Under the pieces are notes generated by a model. It searched no databases, had not been told where the DNA came from, and saw only the letters and a program-made list of their open reading frames with translations. Of a stretch of DNA of 64,000 bases, positions 23,384-35,547 are shown in pieces. The translations under genes and the position numbers were made by a program. Every line of letters starts with the position of its first letter. Within the stretch, counting starts at the first letter, position 1. The stretch comes from Phallus indusiatus (Eukaryota > Basidiomycota > Agaricomycetes > Phallales > Phallaceae): contig JAQFWX010000158.1 of assembly GCA_027605045.1 (NCBI GenBank), positions 79,632 through 143,631 of the forward strand, in the 5' to 3' direction.

Positions 23384-23804
23384 TTTTAAAATATTCGTTT
23401 ATTGGATTCAACCCCATTTTTTTCTTTCCGGTTTGAATAGAATTACCCACTCACCCCCCTTCCCCCTCTCGCATTTCCATGTTTCCTTACAAACATTTGT
23501 TCCTGATGAGTTTATAGTAATATATAGCCGCTGATGATAAAAATCATGGGGTCTGGTATTGATCTCGTATGACACTCGCGTGCTACCGTGTGATACCCAG
23601 CGTCCCTTTCAAAAGAAGCCACTTGCCCAAACAGGCTAGACCACCCACTGTCGCACTCAATTCCGGTCATACTCACGAGCCTGCTATGTTTATCAGGATT
23701 ACATATAAATACACAATATAATTATCTACTCGGTGACTCCTCCAACCATTCTCTCCCCTCCCTACCTTTTCCTACTTTTCGCCGGTCCTTTCGAGTTTTG
23801 TTGA
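23384..23804. other. spacer and transporter promoter
   Basis: 421 bp, with pyrimidine-rich tracts (23450-23490, 23750-23790) just upstream of the transporter start. No ORF supported. Confidence 0.4.
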
Positions 23805-26800
23805 ATGTTTTTTGACTTGACCCCAAACTCACGGTAAGCACTCACTCGGCGCCCAAATGCCTGTATCCGGAGGCACTACGTATACTGAAACACGGTTCGA
23901 ATTTCAGGGTATATGTTCTCACTCTTGTAGCATACTTAGGGGCTTTTATTTTCGGTTGTAAGCAAATAATATTATTCCGGAACCAGGTTCAATGTTGACT
24001 CCACCCCCTTCCGAACCAGATGACACCGGTGTCGCGGGAGGTGTTTTGCAAATGCAGGGGTTTAAACATGACTTTGGTCTGCTTAACAAGTCGCAAAGCG
24101 AAATTGTAAACATAACTTGTGCGCTACATATCTATCCGGGTTCTTCTTCATCATTTCTAACGCGCCTTAATCTATCTTCTCTTCTTCAGCGCACGTCGTC
24201 TCTATACTGCAGGGCGGATGTTTCTTCGGTGCTCTTCTTGCTGCCCCGCTGAGCGAAGCGACAGGAAGACGGGGCGCGTTATTGGTGAATACAACATTAC
24301 ATAACCGATTCCTTCCTTCTCCATTGTTCTCATGTACATCTTCATTCATTTTTTGCCGATGTCAAAAGGTCGTGTCACTAATATTCCTAGTCGGAGCCGC
24401 TGGCAAGTCTTCATCTCATCTCTTCTCGGTTTCTCGTTTCAATCTTTTGTTTATCTAAATCTTTTCTCTTCTGCCCCCGCCGCGTTGTCCTCCTTTTTGT
24501 CCTTTTAGTTCAAGTCGCCGGTATAGGGAAATTAGCATACATATATGGAGGTCGCTTTCTATCTGGAATCGGCGTGGGTGCCATGGTGAGTTGAAATGAT
24601 TACCATTATCGTGATCATTTACTAGGTCCTAATCCCTGATTGATCGGTAATTTCAAGTCTATGCTTGGTCCTACATATGTTGCTGAGGTCGCCCCGAAAG
24701 AAGTAAGAGGTCGAATTACCGGTCTGTTTCAGGTCTGCTTGACCATCGGAATTGCGGTGCGTTGCCGAATATTGCCTATGTACATACATATGGTGTCAAA
24801 ATTGATGTTCACACTGTCCCTTAGATTAGTTACTGGATTGTTTACGGAGGTGTGTTATCCAGTCTTCCGTTTTAACTTCTGTTCTTGTCTAATAATTGTT
24901 GATAATAGTGAACCTTCATATACCCAGTTCCACCAAACAATGGCGTATTCCTATGGGTTTTCAGTGTGTTCCTGTGGGCGTGATGTTCATCCTCCTACAT
25001 TTTTGCCGCGAAAGTCCGGTGAGCTTTCAATCTGAACGAATGCCTTTTGGCGTATTCACACTCTCAAAAAAAGCGTTGGCTTGCCCGACATAACCAAGAA
25101 GAGCAGGTAACACGTTCCACTCATTCTCAAAAACTTTCAATCAAGTTTACCTCTCTTCTTTCAGTCTTTAACAAACCTTGCTTGGTTCCGTAAACGCGCC
25201 ATCGACGATCCTATCGTCGGCGAAGAGTTTACCGAAATTCTCGCTACAGTTAAAGAAGAAAAGGAAAGTAGAGGCGCGTTTCGGGAATGTCTCAAAAGAG
25301 GCCATTGGATCCGGTTTGTTATCGCTGGTAGTATGTTTACTCTCCAGCAGTGGAGTGGACAGGTATATACATGCGATTTATTGATCTCTATACCAAGTTC
25401 GCTCATTTTTTTTTACCTGGTACATGTTTAGAATTCCATTGGATATTATGCACCCGAAGTTTTTATGTCTATCGGAATTGGAAGTACCGATTCGACGCTT
25501 TTTGCCTCTGGAGTATACGGGCTCGTCAAGGTTTTTGCTACGGCCGCGTTTCTTTTCATAGGCATCGAGCAATTTGGAAGACGAAAATCTTTAATAGGTG
25601 TCTCATATCCGGCCTTCTATTTTCCACAGGAAGACTGAGATTTTTTGGTTGACAGTCGGCGCTTTCCTTATGGGTACATTCTTTTTCATTCTCGGCGCAT
25701 TAATACGAACGCATCCGCCTCCGCCTCCCCCTCAACTTGATGCGTCGCATACTTCTGGTGCATCGATTGCTATGGCTGTTATGATTTATCTTTACGGTAT
25801 GGATTTTCCATTTTGCAATGACTTCTTTAGGAGCTAAATTACTCGTAATAGTTATACCATATTGTTTTTGTAAGTTCTATCGCCATAGATAGGACTATTG
25901 CCTGAATGTTATTTTTCTCTAGCTTGGGGACCTGTTCCGTGGGTATATTGCAGCGAAATATTTAGTAATAATTTAAGGCAAGTCCCACTACGAAAAAGGG
26001 ATATTCATACGTCTTTTAGGCTGATTCACACTTTGATCGCAGATCTTACGGTGTGGCTTGGGCGGCCGCAACACAATGGTTTTGGAACTTTGTCGTCTCG
26101 TATGTTACGCCTTTACTCGTGCAACATCTTTCTCGTGGCGGTGTCTTCTTCTTTTTTGCTGCCATTAACATCTTTTCGTAAGTTTTTCAGTCCTCTTTCT
26201 ATCATAGCGCATATATAACAGTTGTTGAATATATATAGTTGTGCGTATGCCTTTCTTATACCTGAAACAAAGGGACTATCTTTGGAGGTAATGTGCTACG
26301 ATTATAACCTCTCTGCAAGTAGTATATCTTACTAATTCTGATTATAGGATATGGATGTCTTATTTGGGGCGGTTACTGCTGAAGCACGGCAACGAGATCG
26401 TCTAGTAGTGCACAGCAATCTCATGGGAACAGGAACAGTCTACTCCGATCCAAACCAGTCATTCAAAGAGAGCGAAACATCGATGACATTCCCTTTGAAA
26501 GACATCTCCGAGTCGAAGAGCGATAGTGGTACCTCAACAACTTTGAGCGCTTTCGGTAGTTTACCGAGCAAGATGGGAGTCGGAATCGGATACGACCGCG
26601 AACGAGAACGGCGAACGAGTTTGAGTAAAGCTATTCCGACTCCTTTGAATGTTCATTTCGACTTTCATTCTCCTACAAATCAGCGGGTAGGTCGGCCTGG
26701 TGAATCGACGGTATTAGATGAGGAAGACTATAAAAGACCTTTTACGCCTACTACTATGACTCCTACGGATGCTGGTATGGATAGAGGCGTGTGGACTATA

Positions 26801-26866
26801 CCTGAGTGCGTAGAAGCCGAGGAAGAAGCACGAGAGATTGATAAAGAAGTCGGACTGGCGTTATGA
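23805..26866 (+). CDS. MFS sugar-porter-type transporter
   Basis: Eighteen exons (23805-23833, 23908-23957, 24020-24118, 24190-24284, 24369-24402, 24509-24585, 24658-24756, 24825-24849, 24909-25018, 25074-25106, 25165-25362, 25432-25597, 25656-25796, 25852-25869, 25923-25977, 26043-26177, 26239-26287, 26348-26866) join to 643 aa. Sugar-porter signatures are FGYDTGVAGGVL in helix 1, GRFLSGIGVGAM, PKEVRGRITGLFQ, ESPRWLARH, QQWSGQNSIGYYAP and the end-of-core PETKGLSLE. The C-terminal ~170 residues form a long cytosolic Ser/Thr-rich tail. Introns 24403-24508 and 25978-26042 have GC donors (GGCAAGT). The substrate (hexose, quinate or similar) cannot be set by eye. Confidence 0.9.
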
Positions 26867-27150
26867 TTTTTGTTGGACCTTTCTTCGTTTTCTCTCTTCG
26901 TTGTCGCCTTTTCAGAAATGGTATATCCCTCACTTCCTCATCACTTTCTACTTTATCATCGCCTTAAAATGTTGCATGTTCTATCTATCGATCTTTGTCT
27001 TCCTGTGTTTCTTTATCTATGTATTAGTGCTGTTGCTCTATCTTTGTTTTTTAAAATCCTTTGTATATTTCTTGTCGCTTGTTTTTGTAGTAGGGAAAAC
27101 TACACCCATGGCTAATACCAAAACCATCATTATCTATACATATCTAACGT
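26867..27150. other. convergent 3' spacer
   Basis: 284 bp, T-rich on the plus strand, between the ends of the transporter and cdc14. It presumably carries both poly(A) regions. Confidence 0.4.
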
Positions 27151-28540
27151 TTAACCTAAACCCCAAATTCCAGATTTCGCAACGCCCTCAACGAGTGTGT
27201 CGACGTTTCCTAGTAAACTTCCTAAAATTTCTTTCTTCTCTTGCGTACTCCGCCTCCGCTCAATTTCACCGGTATTTCCATTCGCTACACCCAGCTTTTC
27301 CCCCATTCGCGAGGCTTTTGAAGGAGACGTACGCGGAACGGGGGTGTTGTTACTGCGTTCGTGATGAGGTCTTGCTGTTGTTGGTCCAGACCGAGGAGTC
27401 CCGACCCCTAATTTTGAGACTTGAACTTTTTTAGGGGTTGACGGGACGAAATCTAACTCTTTTCGGAGAAGGGCTAGTCGAGAGGAAGCTGGTTTGTGGG
27501 GTGTGCGTGGTGCCGGTGTTTTTCTTTCAGGAGATGGTGATGGTGTGCGTGATGGGTTCGGTGGTGGTAGTTTGAGACATGGTACGCCTTCTGTTTCGTC
27601 GATTAAGTAGAAATATAAGAATTCTAAGCATTTGATCCTGTAATCAAAGGATAAGTAATGCCGTTCATCCCAAAAGAGAGATTTTGTTATTACCGAATAT
27701 CTCTTGCTATTCCACCTCTTTTAAGGGTTTTGACAACCACTTCAATACCATCCACTTGTTCGAAGATACGTAATGTCGAAGGAGAATCTACTAGAATACA
27801 TAAAAGGGTATCGATTACGGTTGATGCTAATGAAGAAGCCGAGTTTGGACGTGATGACGCTGTTGAGTCTACTACTTGTGCGATGCCGGATGAAGATGAG
27901 GAAGGTGAAAGATGTCGAGAAATGGTAAGGAGGTCCACGAATAGCTGTAGACTTTTTTAGCCGCGGTATAAGGCTTGTGTGTATGTGAGTGGGTACGCAC
28001 TTCGATGCACCATCGCCGTCCTAGGAATTGTTTGGTAGCGTTGTGAAGAAGAGCAAGTCCTTGAACAATTTGGAGCGACTGGATAATTACGTTAGAGATA
28101 GGTGTTGTTTCTTCGCCTGAATCTACATAAGAGGTTGGATCGGTAATAAAAATAAAAATGACATACTACTGTTATTTTGGGTATTAACTGCTTGCTGCAA
28201 AAGAGGGAATAATGCTGTTATGTTATACATGAGACGGGATGCAACTGTGCGTAAAAGGTTAGTGACAAGAACTCTGCAGTTCGTTAAACGAGTACACACC
28301 ATTGCATTCAAAACTATCTTGAAGGCGTATAAATTCGTTAAAGTCATTAACTGCCGCAGGAGCACATATTCTGGCTAAAAGCTGCTCTAGTGAATCTAAG
28401 ACCTCGCTGCGTCGTGAAAATGAGACCCGCTGGCACGCGAGCTGAGTAGGTGTTTGCTTAGTCTTTGGGTCAAATTAAAGACCATGACTCACCTCGTCAA
28501 GGGTATCCGAAAGTAATTGTTTCAAAGATCTTGCAGACAT
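27151..28540 (-). CDS. cdc14: septation-initiation-network component Cdc14 (fission-yeast type)
   Basis: Six exons (28493-28540, 28300-28441, 28167-28244, 28001-28122, 27694-27944, 27151-27637) encode 375 aa. Helical-repeat segments LQIVQGLALLHNATKQFLGR, VIDTLLCILVDSPSTLRIFE and KCLEFLYFYLIDETEG match the S. pombe Cdc14 family, which binds and activates the kinase Sid1 during cytokinesis. It is unrelated to the Cdc14 phosphatase despite the name. The C-terminal half is basic, rich in Pro and Ser, with SP/TP sites that could be CDK targets, and ends with a conserved-looking GVAKSGIWGLG. It is divergent from the CC1-box protein. Confidence 0.85.
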
Positions 28541-29066
28541 TGCTTTGAGAAAATGGTCAGACAAGCTTTCATGGGTTATACAAACATTGAACAAACAACT
28601 TTGGTGGTTGCGTATAGTACGCGACGTTTACGTAATAATCCACGTGACTTGAAGTGCTTCAAACACGTGATTGCTTCATGACCGTCCTTTAATTTTGGTC
28701 CAATCATCGATCTTCATCAATGCGCACGGCGTGGGGACGACGTGCGGGGGGTCGTGAACGCCGGACGGGGCTACTCACTGTTTTCCACTTGCTTGGTTCT
28801 TGAGATCGAATAACAAGTGAGAATCCGTCGTATCATTTTCTGACAGGTAAAGGCACTTGGCAATGTGAATGTGATATGATCAGCTGGAACCCCGTGATGA
28901 TGCCTGATGCACAAAGTTTTATAAATATTTTCAATAAAGCAGAGAGCCGATTCGGAACGCAAAACGATAACACGCAATTGGCGCGGCGCCTGTTTCCGAG
29001 CGACATTATCTGCCAGAAACCAAAAAGTGCTTTCAATTCATTCATTCACATTTTTGTATAGTACAC
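28541..29066. promoter_or_regulatory. divergent promoter region with two CACGTG boxes
   Basis: 526 bp between cdc14 and the coiled-coil gene. Two CACGTGA boxes lie at 28641-28647 and 28664-28670, 23 bp start to start. They match binding sites of bHLH factors such as Cbf1 or Pho4 types; which factor uses them is unknown. No ORF supported. Confidence 0.5.
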
Positions 29067-31501
29067 ATGCTGCGGCCTCTCCCACCGTCCTCTCGCAAAC
29101 AAAGAAACACTCCTTCACAGCCTTTATCTCCACCACCTGCATATGTTGATAATGAATATTCCTTTGACAAACCATTAAAGGATATTGATACCTCGGATCC
29201 AATTCGAGCAACTGCAATGATACTTGGCGTACAATTGGATTCTGATCTCGAACTTCCTTCCACCATTATAGAGCGAGTTGCGGAGAAATCAAGGGAAGAA
29301 CTGGCTAATCTATTTCTTGAAGCTGAAAGAGTCATTCGCGCTCGCGAAGCAGGTAAAATACCTTTATCGAAAAAGAACGTCATTTTCAAATGTCTCTTTT
29401 TTAATGATGAAACGCCTTTTTTCCTTTAGAACTAGTTCTCGCTGCGAACCTAGGGAAAACTTTGCTGGAGACGAATCAGGCTCTGAAATTGCGCTATGAT
29501 GCTCTTCTCGCTCGTCTTCCCGTTTCAATGACGTCTGGATCATCTTCAAACTCACCTGTCAAAGCACTACCTGCTGCCCAGGATTGTCCATCAGACGCGG
29601 ATCAATGGACTACCGACGAAGAAGTATCTTTTCGTTTTCCGTCCACTACTCCCTCACCCATGCGTTCGAGAGCAAACTCAGCAGCTGGTACCGATACATT
29701 CACTCCGGGCCATCAACGGCGCATTACAGCTTCCCCAGCGGCGGTGTCAACCCTTCAAGAAACAAATAACGACTTGATTACTGAATTGACCCGTTTACGA
29801 TCGGAGACAGATGCGGCTCAAGTCGAGGGGGCTCACCGTTTACGAAAGTTGGAACAAGAAATCAAGGGACTCAAGGCCGAGCTTGAAACAACTCAGCGAA
29901 CCAATGCTGAACTTGAAGAGCAAGTGCATTTGCAGAGGAACAGCGAACAAGAGATTCTTCGTGAGAACCGTCTCAGGCCTTTGAGAAAATCTAGAGCCAG
30001 CGGTGTCGATGCCGATACTCTCCCTCTACACAAGGATTTCGCTCCCCCTCCTGAGCTGCAGAAGAGACTGCGAAGAGCTTCGTCCTCTACTAGTATGCAT
30101 GATGCCGATGGTTTTGAGCCTACCTGTCCAAACTATGAAGAATCCGTTGCTTCCGTCGCGCCTTCTACACGATCCAGCTTTAGTGCCGTGTCAGCAGGTG
30201 AATACGCCGTCGTTGCGCAACTCTATAGGAAAGTGGAAGAACTTCAAACAGCCAATCGAGAACTTGCCGCAAAAAATCGTACGACTAAGGAACAGTTGTC
30301 TCGAGCGGAACGAAACTCACTCGAGCTTAAGAAAGTTTATGATGCTATCCGGGAAGAATTAGGCTCTGATGCTGATACAGAAGGGGGAGCCTCTGCTTCA
30401 AGCAGTGAGGACGAAGCTGCTGTAGTTCCTCGAAGCAATAATCGCTTCGTTACTCCTCCAACATCGATTCGCTCGATTCGCTCAGTCGACCATTTCGCGA
30501 CTCGGTCCAACGGGCGAAACGATTTTGTCTTATCCCGAAGGAATAGCAAAACGAAAAGGCCGGAGTGGCACGCGGATATAGACAAGACGGCCAATAATAC
30601 GAGCCGCACGATTGGGAACAAGAATATGTTTCATGCAACTCGGCTTGCTAAAACTCGGAAACCTCTTCCTCCGTCTATGCTTCACCCGCCTTCGGGATCT
30701 GCTGAACTGCCGAGGAGCCTTCCATGTTCTCGTTCACCCTCGCCTGTTCCACCCGAAAGTCCAGGACTTTTGACTCCCCGTTCTCAAACTCCAACGATGG
30801 GATTGAGTAAAAGGGGTGCTGCACGTCACAGCCCAGTGACAATTCCTCGTACGCTCGGTAGTGAGCTGGCGGATAGATTGAATTCGATGGACATGAAAGA
30901 CTCCTTGGACTCGGATCTGAATCGTGAATCGCGCATCAACGCCTTGATTAATGACGATGATGATCTTCCTGCAGTGGCTGAGCTTCGGCGTTTATTAGAC
31001 GAGGATGAATTTCTGAGCTCTGTTTCTCCTCCTGCGAGCGTCCCCGCGAAGCCCAGCATCATATTAAATTCTCCTGGTAGTACCAGTAAATTTGCAACGA
31101 TGAAACCACAAAATATGCCCTCACGCTATCCCTCGGCATTCCTTGACACGCCAGGATCGTCTCCGTCGATCGCACAACGTCGTATTTCACGCAGAGAAGG
31201 CGCACTAAAACGGATGGTCTCGACACGAGAAAACGAGTTTTTCTCGGTTGCAGAGACGATCGCTGACTCCTTGACGAAGGGTACATTTCACAACGGGAAT
31301 GAGAGTGGCGAGGAAGATTCACGCTCCAGTATGTCGTTGTCTCCCCAGAAAGGAGTTCTTCGTCAACTTCGTCGACAGTCTGAAGAGATCATGCTCGAGC
31401 TGTGGATATACCTTCAGTTCGTCGTCGTTGTTGGATTTTTCTTATATACCATGTATAAACGTGGTCCAAGAGATGTTATGGGTCTTCCACGTAAAAAGTG
31501 A
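29067..31501 (+). CDS. tail-anchored coiled-coil protein with CC1-box-like motif (putative dynein adaptor)
   Basis: Two exons (29067-29352, 29430-31501) give 785 aa. Right after the exon junction, around residues 96-112, is ELVLAANLGKTLLETNQ. This fits the CC1 box (A-A-x-x-G followed by helix) with which BICD, HAP1, TRAK and Spindly bind dynein light intermediate chain. Coiled-coil segments follow, e.g. TLQETNNDLITELTRLRSE and LYRKVEELQTANRELAAK. Next is a Ser/Pro-rich central region. Near the C-terminus is one membrane helix, IYLQFVVVVGFFLYTMY, followed by a short basic tail (tail-anchor). The arrangement suggests a motor adaptor fixed to an organelle. That role is inference from motifs; only the features are seen. 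Confidence 0.75.
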
Positions 31502-31888
31502 CCCATGGTCTCATTCTATCATTTCGCTCAACAAATTTATTTTTTATACCTCTAACAGGACTTAACAACACCTACCCGCTATCATTTATACATTAATACC
31601 CTTGTTTAGCATCTATCGCATATTTATACTACACAATCTGACTTTAGATACATATCTATCCGCGCATATATTCCACGCACCCAGTATTTCATTGAACATA
31701 TGTACATAATTCAAACTAGAATGCACGTAATAAACTTTGTGGGACATTGAAATTGAGTCCAGAGGTTTGCGTCATTAATTATCGAACGGTCTAGGGCAAT
31801 AAAGCGTTGAGCCGATGGTCCTTTCCCTTGCTATATTCATCCTACAATACAATACTCGTGTGTGTAACTATTGTGAGTACGCCCTATG
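31502..31888. other. convergent 3' spacer
   Basis: 387 bp of AT-rich sequence between two convergent gene ends. Nothing recognised. Confidence 0.4.
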
Positions 31889-33109
31889 CTACCGCAATCG
31901 GTTTGTACGTGTCAGTCGCCATCCATGCACGGTAGCTCGGACGTTCGAATCCCCAGAATCTTCAGGGAACATAGGCTGTGACAGGTTTTGAGGCTAAGTA
32001 CACCGTGAAGACAGTGTTAGATGCATACCTCAAACTTTTCTTCTAGGATTTTTTCACAGCCCCACCCGCGTTCTTGTGCTTTAGTAAAGAACTGCATATC
32101 CCGATCTGCGAGATGAGGTCGATGGTGAGTATAGAAAGCTAGCACACAAGGTGTGCTCGAAAAATCTGATTCTGATTCCTTTGTGTCCTCATGCTCGAGA
32201 AGACATGACTCTGCCGCTTGTAGCAAAGCGTCATGCTATTGAGAAAAATCATCGATGATATTCGATTGAATGGTATGCATGTTGTAATTACCTGAGAATG
32301 GTTGAATATCAAATCGCTCATCAATATAAGATCGAATTTCCCTTGTGGTGAGATAAGGTCTGATACATCACGACCCCAGATATAACCCTGTTGTTCGTGT
32401 CATTGAAACGGGAGGAAAGGGAAGAAAAGATAAAAGTCACCTGTACATCAATACAGTTTGAGCCGGTCGGTACATTAGCTTTTACGTTGACTTTCAGGTT
32501 CTCTAAAAGTTCTTGATCTGGATAGTCTGTCAAAACAACCTTGAAAACGCGTGAATCGCGTCATAACTAGATAATCGTGCTGGAATAAATACCCTTTTGG
32601 CCCCACATAAAGCTGTAATTATCCCTGGTAGTCCTCCGCCAGCACCAAGCTCCAAGACGTTTCGTTCACGACAAAAGCGATCAGAATTACGTTCGAGAAA
32701 AACAGCAAAAGCTCGAGCAGCATTCCATCTAGCAAAAAAGGGTCAATTAAGAATGTGGCGATCATTTCTTGGGATTATTATATTCACAAATGATGACCCC
32801 ATAAAGGATGTGTCCCAACCAAACGAATGGAGAGAACACTCTTTACACTGCCATTTTCGGTTTCACGACTCAACGCTGGTCTTTCATATATCGCATATGT
32901 AGATTCTGGCGGAGGCGGTGTAGGAGGGTTCTTCCCTTGTCGATCGATGCAAATGGGGCGAGAGAGACGAACGCGTCAGATGGCGTACCAGGAGAACTGA
33001 TTATCGAGCATTTAATTACCGTGAACATTTGACCTAATACATTGTCCTCATCTTTATCTTCGCTGATTGTATCGTGTGTATCGGCTGAGTTGTCGTGACT
33101 ATCGTCCAT
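31889..33109 (-). CDS. EFM7: eEF1A methyltransferase Efm7 (N-terminal and lysine methyltransferase)
   Basis: Seven exons (33020-33109, 32788-32930, 32593-32728, 32441-32539, 32292-32387, 32029-32235, 31889-31975) encode 285 aa. It is a seven-beta-strand SAM methyltransferase: LWGHHLWNAARAFAVFL, motif I VLELGAGGGLPGI, VVLTDYPDQELLENL, GYIWGRDVSDLI and the post-IV DLIFNHSQHDAL are typical of Efm7/Nnt1. Efm7 modifies the N-terminus and adjacent lysine of eEF1A. The N-terminal ~30 residues are acidic. The first intron (89 nt) is longer than most here; its acceptor at 32931 was chosen to keep the NPPTPPPPESTYAIY lead. Confidence 0.9.
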
Positions 33110-33262
33110 GATTTCTCTCCACAGAAGCGGAGAAAACGTAACAGTCAAGATCACGCGTTACTACGCGCTTTGTTCATCTGAATTTTTCGTGTTCATTCAT
33201 CCTCCGCTGGCTTGATTCCATGTCATATTGATATAACTGTGGAGAGGTCCTCTTCTTTGAAG

Positions 33263-33328
33263 ATGTCAGAAACATCTCTAGAAAAAGCCGTCCAACAGAA
33301 ATGGCAGCACTATTACAACTACTATGAG
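33263..33328 (+). CDS. possible first coding exon of an unidentified gene
   Basis: A 22-codon run (MSETSLEKAVQQKWQHYYNY plus YE) ends exactly at a GTAGGC donor and lies 153 bp from the divergent EFM7 start. It reads like a real N-terminus, but no continuing exon is found in the next 2 kb. It could be the first exon of the APC2-like remnant at 35.5-36.6 kb, or of a lost gene. Confidence 0.35.
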
Positions 33329-35547
33329 GTAGGCGAGGGCCGACGGTGCGGCAGGGACCAAAGCTCGCCTGTCAATAACACATAAAATGTTCTATCGAAA
33401 GCTAAATATATATTATGAAAGTCGGAGGTAAGAGGAAGATGTCTCGATCTAGGGATTGAACAAAAATGACTAGGAAAAAGAAAGGAAATGTAGAAGAAAA
33501 AAAGGTGAATAAAGTTGTGAAACATTTTCAAAACTCCCAGAATAAATATCATTCATCTCTATCTCGACATCGAACTGATAATTTCTCTCGGGCACTTGGG
33601 TAAACAGAAACAGTCATACGAAGAATCATTTTGTCGTGAGCGTTGTTATAGACGGAACAAAGCGCTGATTATCAACGAAATACTCATCATCGATGCCCCT
33701 ATTTCGAAGAGTGATTCTGACAGTTTAAATGCATTCATGAATAACAAAAAGTCCAAACCAAGGAGGCGAAAGCTTGAACTTGGCATTGTACACCATAGCA
33801 AGGTCTCCTACACAAAATCTGGCCGGTTTTGTACACTTATCGAAGCAGGATTTCGGGTGAGAGATATTCGCATTGCAGCATCGGGTTTGACGTCCAAACG
33901 CGCCAACAAACCCAAGCTAGGTTTAGCCCGACCAAAAAGAATAGAAGGAGGAGGTAGGCCCAAAATTGGGGTGACGCGCCCCGCGGGAATTGATAAATGA
34001 GATAAAACGAGATGGCTTCAAAAGTGCAAATAATCCGAGATTTATTTCCGTACGGCTGAAGAATAGATCAGGGCTGACCATCTCCATAACGGAACTGTGC
34101 ATGTCTTCAGAGGTGATATAGATTAGAGGCAACCACATCTACACATGCTGGCAACATGATTGGACCGAGATAGCCATGTATCGCAACAAGACGGATGTCG
34201 AATAGTGTAAAAGAACAGAACGTGCCTCCAAGCAACGAGAACAAAAATAAAGAGAAACATGAGGACAGAGGCTGACTTGAAAGCATGGCAAAGACAGCGG
34301 GACCAATGTGAACGATGGATAAAATGTTATCTACGACGAAGGGAAAATAGACTACTTATCTGGAGAACGGGGCGACGCGCGAATTTCATCAATACTGAAA
34401 GGATCAATACACGAAACGAGTCTTGGTACTCGAATGTGATTTTATACGAAGCAAAAGGAAAGAGAACGGAATGAGTCTTAGTCTTGTCCGAGAATAAAAT
34501 TGAGAAAGAAAATAATAAACGGGGATTCTCCCTTCACCTTCAATCTAGAAAGGTGTTTAAATGATAGAAAAGACGGCGCAAGCGATAGCGTTGCCCGGGA
34601 ACAAACCATTCAGACCTAAAGGAAAGTAATGTGATAAGAACGAAGATTAACAATGAAAAATAATAGAAGAAGAACAAATGGAATATGTGTAGTCAAAGTC
34701 AAATAAAACATGTCGCTCAACTTGAACCTTAAAGAATGTAGCTGCTGGAACTGGAGTCAATTGCAAATATGTACTGTTCTGGAGTTGTGCCATTGGATAA
34801 AAGATGAAATCACAATACCTAAATAATAAGTGAAGAGTCAAAAGGGAATAGTCAGAGTGCTTTAACAGTCCCAACATACCGGCATCGTAACCTTGCAATA
34901 ATCAGAACCAGTCGTCATTCACAGGGAAGGAAGTTTGATTCAAGAATTTGAACTTTCGAGCTTCTGGCTGTTTACTTCAATATGTTCGCGATATAAGCAA
35001 CTTTGATTTTCTAGTGATCTTCGAACTTTTAATGTTATACACCAATCTAGAAAACTGACGCGTTCCACGCACGAAAATTATTACATAAGTCACTCCAATA
35101 ATGACGCAAAAAACAAGTCACATGATTCTCTTATATAATCGACGGAATCTGTTCCTGAAAAGCTCACTTTCGAGCATTATATCTCTGGAATTTACTGACA
35201 AAATATGGTCAAAAAAATCATGATCAATTGATCATGCCAGACACTCATTACTTATAGCAAAAAAAGTCTCAATGTTTTGTATCAAGCCTACTCATACCAG
35301 CTGAAGGCATGTGATCCTGCAAACTTGGGCGCTTGTCTCACTACACGAGATTTTTACATGCTGTAATGGAACCAAAGACAAGCTTTGGTAATCAGGGCCC
35401 GAATTCAGACGGTAGTCGCGGAATAAGAGATGTTCATGAGGTCGAGTTTTTTCTTTCTATACATTATCTCCAAGTTAATAGGCATTGTAGGCATGAGATA
35501 TGGTCAACTTCTTCATGAGAATACCAGGTATCACCGACATTCGAAGG
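33329..35547. other. gene-poor interval
   Basis: About 2.2 kb, AT-rich and purine-rich on the plus strand, with frequent GAAA/AAGA runs. ORFs such as 33596-34000 lack a standard start and have an unusual Lys/Arg composition. On the minus strand short exon-like pieces with splice-like borders occur near 34560-34890, but I could not join them into a gene. No repeats or element ends were seen. Confidence 0.4.

Noticed and set aside
27151..28540. Cdc14-type dual-specificity phosphatase
   Set aside because: No HC-x5-R motif; the helical-repeat segments match the unrelated SIN component of the same name.
31935..31955. T-loop-like GTTCGAATCC suggesting a tRNA
   Set aside because: It lies inside the last exon of EFM7, and no acceptor stem or anticodon arm can be folded around it.
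33596..34000. 134-codon ORF rich in Lys/Arg
   Set aside because: No ATG start, no family resemblance, purine-rich composition explains the open frame.
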